Below are positions 60,879-64,000 of a DNA stretch of 64,000 nucleotides, in pieces. A program made the translations under genes and the position numbers. Origin of the DNA: Desulfovibrio sp. JC022. Its GTDB lineage: Bacteria; Desulfobacterota; Desulfovibrionia; Desulfovibrionales; Desulfovibrionaceae. The DNA lies in contig NZ_VOPZ01000002.1 in NCBI RefSeq assembly GCF_010470665.1, forward strand, positions 417,988-481,987, read 5' to 3'. The notes under the pieces are model-generated. The model made no database searches, was not told the DNA's origin, and was given only the letters and a program-made list of their open reading frames with translations. Position 1 is the first letter of the stretch. Each line of letters starts with the position of its first letter.

Positions 60879-62684
60879 TCAAAAAAACAACTGCATGCCA
60901 ACCACTAAAACAACCATAAAGATTAGTGTCATCCCGGTCCCGGCGCGCAGATAATCAACAGCCTTCAAACCCGCAGGACGCATAATCAGGGCATTCACCT
61001 GATGCGTGGGCAAGATAAATGTATTTGAAGCCGCAAGTGCGACAGTCATGGCGGCAACTCGCGGATCAGCACCGCACGATAGAGCAAGGTTCATTGATAA
61101 TGGAACAAGCAGAACCGTGGCACCGACATTGGAAGTGAAGAGAGTAAAGAATGAAGTCAACAGCCCGATACAGATAAGCAGCACCGTCGGTGAAGGCACT
61201 CCTACTGCATTCATGAGCATATCGGCAATCATCTTTGCTGCTCCGGTATTCTCAAAAGCCAAACCGAGCGGGATAAGTCCGGCAAGCAGAAATACAGTCA
61301 TCCAGTCCACAGAACGATAAGCTTCGTCAATAGTAAGCACGCGACCCAGAATCATGCTCATGGCCCCGAACAGCAGAGAAATTGAAAGCTGAATATCCAG
61401 CACCAAAATCATAAACATGGTCACCGCAAGGCAGGCTAAAGCGAATAGAGCCTTGCTCTCCCGCAACAACTCACCTTTAATCGGTTCGGTAAAAATGAGA
61501 TCATTCTGATCCTTGAACTGATGAAAAGCACTCCACTTTCCGTGCAGCAACAATGCGTTTCCTTCACTTACAACCAGATTAGATAAATCGCTGATTATCA
61601 TCTCATGACCGCTGAATACCGCCAGCGGCACTACCCCATATTTTTTACGCAGCTGAATTTCGCCGACAGTCATGCCGACCATTTGCGATCTGGGTGAAAT
61701 TATGCCTTCCATAATTCCGGCATTAGTAGGGGCTAGATCGTCAGCAAAGACCTTGATTTCGGGCAAAATTATCCACCCGAAATCTGCTGACAACTTTTCA
61801 ATGAACATAGCCTCACCAATCACCGCGATTGTATCCCCCGGACAGAGTGTATCTTCCGGGCGGGGTGCAACATTTCGTTTATGGGTGACGGAGTTGTATG
61901 AGGCAAGGACAGAGCAGGCATAATTTGAACGAATCTGCAATTCAGAAAGACACTGTTCATGAAAGCCATAATCGGGAATCTTCATTTCATAAATCTCACC
62001 CACATCATGGTAAGTTTTATCAAGCAATGGAGAAAGTGGACCACTGACCTTGCCTGCCTTACTGCGCGGAAGAATCCATTTCCCGAACACACTGAAATAA
62101 ATCAGAGCGGAGACAATCAGCATTATACCGATGGGAGTCATGCTGAACATACCGAAATGCTCATAGCTCACACCACGCACAGTCAGCAGGTCATTTAATA
62201 AAATCAAAGGGCTTGAGCCGACTAAAGTAAGTGTGCCGCCGATAATAGCACAAAATGCCATGGGCAGCAGAATATGCGAGGCCGGAACACCGGTCTGAGT
62301 AGAAATGCGTCTAGCTGCAGGCATAAAAAGCGCGGCAGCTCCGATGTTTTGCATAAACCCGGAAATCCCGGCAACGGTAGCGGAAACCATAGAGGTAATT
62401 TTATTCTCGTCCTTTCCGGCAAATCTAAGTATCAGCTGAGCCAGCTTATTCATTACCCCGGTTTTATCCAGCCCCGCCCCGATAATGATTACAGCAATGA
62501 TGGAAACAACGGCATTACTACTCAGCCCGCTAATAGCCTGCTGCGGAGTAACCAGTCCGAGCAGGGGAAGGCAGACCATGACCATAATACCGACCATATC
62601 AACGCGTACCCATTCAAAAACAAAAAAGAGTACTACTAAAAAGAGAACAGCCAGAACGAGGATAATATCGGGAGTGATAGACAT
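60879..62684 (-). CDS. SLC13-family permease with TrkA-C domains
   Basis: A 601-residue inner-membrane transporter. About 11 hydrophobic segments are arranged around a central cytoplasmic region (about 205-395) with two TrkA-C/RCK_C-type domains (YEMKIPDYGFHEQCLSELQIRSNYACSVLAS, SPRSQMVGMTVGEIQLRKKYGVVPLAVFSG). The ends have SLC13/DASS motifs (FMQNIGAAALFMPAARRIS, FTSNVGATVLLVPLSMNLA). Such transporters carry sulfate, dicarboxylates or other anions with sodium; a role in sulfate uptake is plausible but unproven. It ends 50 bases before the radical SAM start. Confidence 0.9.
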   Translation of the reverse strand: MSITPDIILVLAVLFLVVLFFVFEWVRVDMVGIMVMVCLPLLGLVTPQQAISGLSSNAVVSIIAVIIIGAGLDKTGVMNKLAQLILRFAGKDENKITSMVSATVAGISGFMQNIGAAALFMPAARRISTQTGVPASHILLPMAFCAIIGGTLTLVGSSPLILLNDLLTVRGVSYEHFGMFSMTPIGIMLIVSALIYFSVFGKWILPRSKAGKVSGPLSPLLDKTYHDVGEIYEMKIPDYGFHEQCLSELQIRSNYACSVLASYNSVTHKRNVAPRPEDTLCPGDTIAVIGEAMFIEKLSADFGWIILPEIKVFADDLAPTNAGIMEGIISPRSQMVGMTVGEIQLRKKYGVVPLAVFSGHEMIISDLSNLVVSEGNALLLHGKWSAFHQFKDQNDLIFTEPIKGELLRESKALFALACLAVTMFMILVLDIQLSISLLFGAMSMILGRVLTIDEAYRSVDWMTVFLLAGLIPLGLAFENTGAAKMIADMLMNAVGVPSPTVLLICIGLLTSFFTLFTSNVGATVLLVPLSMNLALSCGADPRVAAMTVALAASNTFILPTHQVNALIMRPAGLKAVDYLRAGTGMTLIFMVVLVVGMQLFF

Positions 62685-62730
62685 GAAGAAAAACCTTCCT
62701 TAACTTGTGAGGATATTTTCAAAATTTGGT

Positions 62731-63756
62731 TCAATCAAAAATCGGGATTGAGTTCATGTCGAATTCAGACGGGAATATGCAAGTACTATAAACTATGGCT
62801 CGACTAACTTGAGACAACTTTAGATTTTTGCAGCCAGAAAAATTACATCTTCTCAATTGAGCTTCTCTAAAGTTAACGTTGCTCAAATCAGCATTGCTAA
62901 AATCCACATTGTCAAATTTAACAAGTGAAAATCCGCATCCATTCAATTTAGCATCACGAAAAGATGTATTTATTATTGCAGAATCGAAAAATTGAGCACC
63001 TAATATAGATGCATTGCTATAGTTAGAGTCGACAATTCTACAAAACCCAAAAATAACACGGCCTAGATTAGAAAATGAAAAATCAACTCTCTCCAGATGA
63101 GCAAAGCATAAAGAACTTCCAGAGAAATTTGAATCAGCAAGTATTGCTCCATTTAAATTTACGCTAGTAAGATTAACTGTAGTAAGGTCGATTGCATCTT
63201 CATATTTAATATGGTCAACATTTCTACGCCTAAGAACTGCCGCTATTGCTTTGACCTCTTGTGTTGCAGATTTAAAATCAGAATAATTTAAAGTATCAAT
63301 TCCTGACTGTTCAATTGAAGCATTCATTGAAGCAGGAGAATTTTCACGCGCATATGCTGTTAATACTTCAATTATAGGCCCATGATCTGTAAATGATTTC
63401 TGTGCTATTCTTTCCAGAGCGTAAATACCACCTAGGTTTACTGATTGATTCTCAGACTCACCTAAATGCTCGATTGCCTTTGTGTATAGTTCTGTATAAT
63501 TTTGATCAACAGTTGCAGAAGTTCTTCTCCAAGCAAGCATCAATCCAAAGGTTGCTGCATATAGCCCAGCAAGACCTAACCCCAGATTCCTCAAAATTTC
63601 AGAGACAACCTTCCACCTTTCACGATCAAAGCCTTCATCTAAAGCCAAAAAAACATAAACCGCACTTAGCACAATGATAAAGCATACAAACGCAACAGTT
63701 AAGATTAAATCAAAACTAAACTTTGTACGCGGTTTTTTGTAGTCGACAGACTCCAT
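62731..63756 (-). CDS. Membrane protein with pentapeptide repeats
   Basis: A 341-residue protein with two N-terminal hydrophobic segments (FDLILTVAFVCFIIVLSAVYVFLAL and ILRNLGLGLAGLYAATFGLMLAW). A middle part follows (AIEHLGESENQSVNLGGIYALERIAQKSFTDHGPIIEVL), similar to bacterial pentapeptide-linked proteins. About 14 pentapeptide units of A(D/N)LXX type (LTSVNLNGAILADSNF...) then form a right-handed helix. ATG 63756 is chosen (TAGGTG upstream); a TTG 39 bases earlier is unlikely. It is AT-rich. The function is unknown. Confidence 0.8.
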   Translation of the reverse strand: MESVDYKKPRTKFSFDLILTVAFVCFIIVLSAVYVFLALDEGFDRERWKVVSEILRNLGLGLAGLYAATFGLMLAWRRTSATVDQNYTELYTKAIEHLGESENQSVNLGGIYALERIAQKSFTDHGPIIEVLTAYARENSPASMNASIEQSGIDTLNYSDFKSATQEVKAIAAVLRRRNVDHIKYEDAIDLTTVNLTSVNLNGAILADSNFSGSSLCFAHLERVDFSFSNLGRVIFGFCRIVDSNYSNASILGAQFFDSAIINTSFRDAKLNGCGFSLVKFDNVDFSNADLSNVNFREAQLRRCNFSGCKNLKLSQVSRAIVYSTCIFPSEFDMNSIPIFD

Positions 63757-63833
63757 AGAAACACCTACACAGCGTATGATTTTTTTATTGAACAACTAAC
63801 ATCAGCCTAACAGCCCAAATGTCCCAACGCAAG

Positions 63834-63863
63834 AAAGCCCCCTTGAATTAACAAGGGGGCTTT
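63834..63863. terminator. Terminator downstream of the 5S rRNA gene
   Basis: A perfect 12-bp stem, AAAGCCCCCTTG with CAAGGGGGCTTT, has a 6-base loop. On the minus strand it follows the 5S gene. Confidence 0.85.
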
Positions 63864-63873
63864 AAAATAAAAG

Positions 63874-63985
63874 CTTGCGACGACCTACTTTCCCACTGGC
63901 TACCCAGCAGTATCATCGGCGATGGAGAGCTTAACTTCCGAGTTCGGAATGGGGTCGGGTGTGACCTCTCCTCAGTGGTCGCAAG
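63874..63985 (-). rRNA. rrf: 5S ribosomal RNA
   Basis: About 112 bases on the minus strand. The ends pair (TTGCGAC with GTCGCAA) as helix I, and internal hallmarks are present: ACACCCGACCCCATTCCGAA, CTCGGAAGTTAAG and CTGGGTAGCCAGTGGGAAAGTAGGTCG in order. The 23S gene must lie to the right, outside the window. No tRNA was seen next to it. Exact ends may shift by a few bases. Confidence 0.93.
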
Positions 63986-64000
63986 CAAATTTTGCTTGCT

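Noticed and set aside
63795..64000. tRNA next to 5S rRNA
   Set aside because: No acceptor or T-loop sequence was seen between the 5S gene and either side within the window.
1..64000. CRISPR array, insertion sequence or integrase
   Set aside because: No regularly spaced direct repeats, transposase or recombinase frames were found.

Overview
The window looks like a chromosomal segment of a marine sulfate-reducing deltaproteobacterium of the Desulfovibrio/Maridesulfovibrio type. The grounds are a selenocysteine formate dehydrogenase with FdhE, a superoxide-reductase-like protein, a double-cubane-type protein, an AMP-ligase of a type I associate with Desulfovibrio, moderate GC content and no plasmid or phage hallmark genes. 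The species is inferred from gene content only.

Layout: (1) 1-1.8 kb: end of a thiamine operon (thiH-thiF-thiE). (2) 1.8-7.8 kb: an orphan methyltransferase, then a formate dehydrogenase operon read leftward (fdhA with in-frame UGA, fdhB, fdhE). (3) 8.1-11.2 kb: an AT-rich cassette made of a protein kinase fused to a SAMHD1-like HD domain, a dCMP-deaminase-like enzyme and a 71-residue protein. This is the best candidate for an undescribed system, probably antiviral nucleotide depletion. (4) 11.5-21.8 kb: a thiamine-diphosphate decarboxylase, a ModE-like regulator, an FmdE/MoeA fusion, a double-cubane protein with an ABC importer, a YaiI-like protein and a CoA-ligase-like protein. (5) 22.0-24.0 kb: a RloA/RloB-type pair bracketed by two near-identical terminators. 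(6) 24.1-27.8 kb: a polyferredoxin membrane protein, a CusR-like two-component system and a PepSY-like protein, with two matching palindromic operators. (7) 27.8-35.9 kb: a phosphatase/YkgJ-like fusion overlapping a PPDK-like protein, a hybrid kinase, an exported superoxide reductase and a metallo-beta-lactamase/rhodanese protein.

(8) 35.9-52.6 kb: a leftward operon of about 16.7 kb encoding a Pel-type exopolysaccharide machine. Its order is pelC, pelA hydrolase, pelA deacetylase, pelB TPR scaffold, pelB porin, pelD, pelE, pelF, pelG, a pelX-like epimerase and two HDOD proteins. pelA and pelB are each split into two genes, and PelD keeps a c-di-GMP I-site. A second polygalactosaminidase-like lipoprotein is divergent from it at 52.9 kb. 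(9) 53.8-59 kb: a NicO-type metal exporter and a TetR-TRAP transporter operon with tandem operators. (10) 59-64 kb: a radical-SAM/methyltransferase pair, an SLC13/TrkA-C permease, a pentapeptide-repeat membrane protein and a 5S rRNA gene at the right edge.

Two patterns cut across genes. Two unrelated cassettes (the methyltransferase and RloAB) each sit between direct repeats of a terminator. A dispersed hairpin repeat of 83-90 bp occurs four times; two copies lie just after a transporter's periplasmic binding-protein gene and before its membrane subunit.
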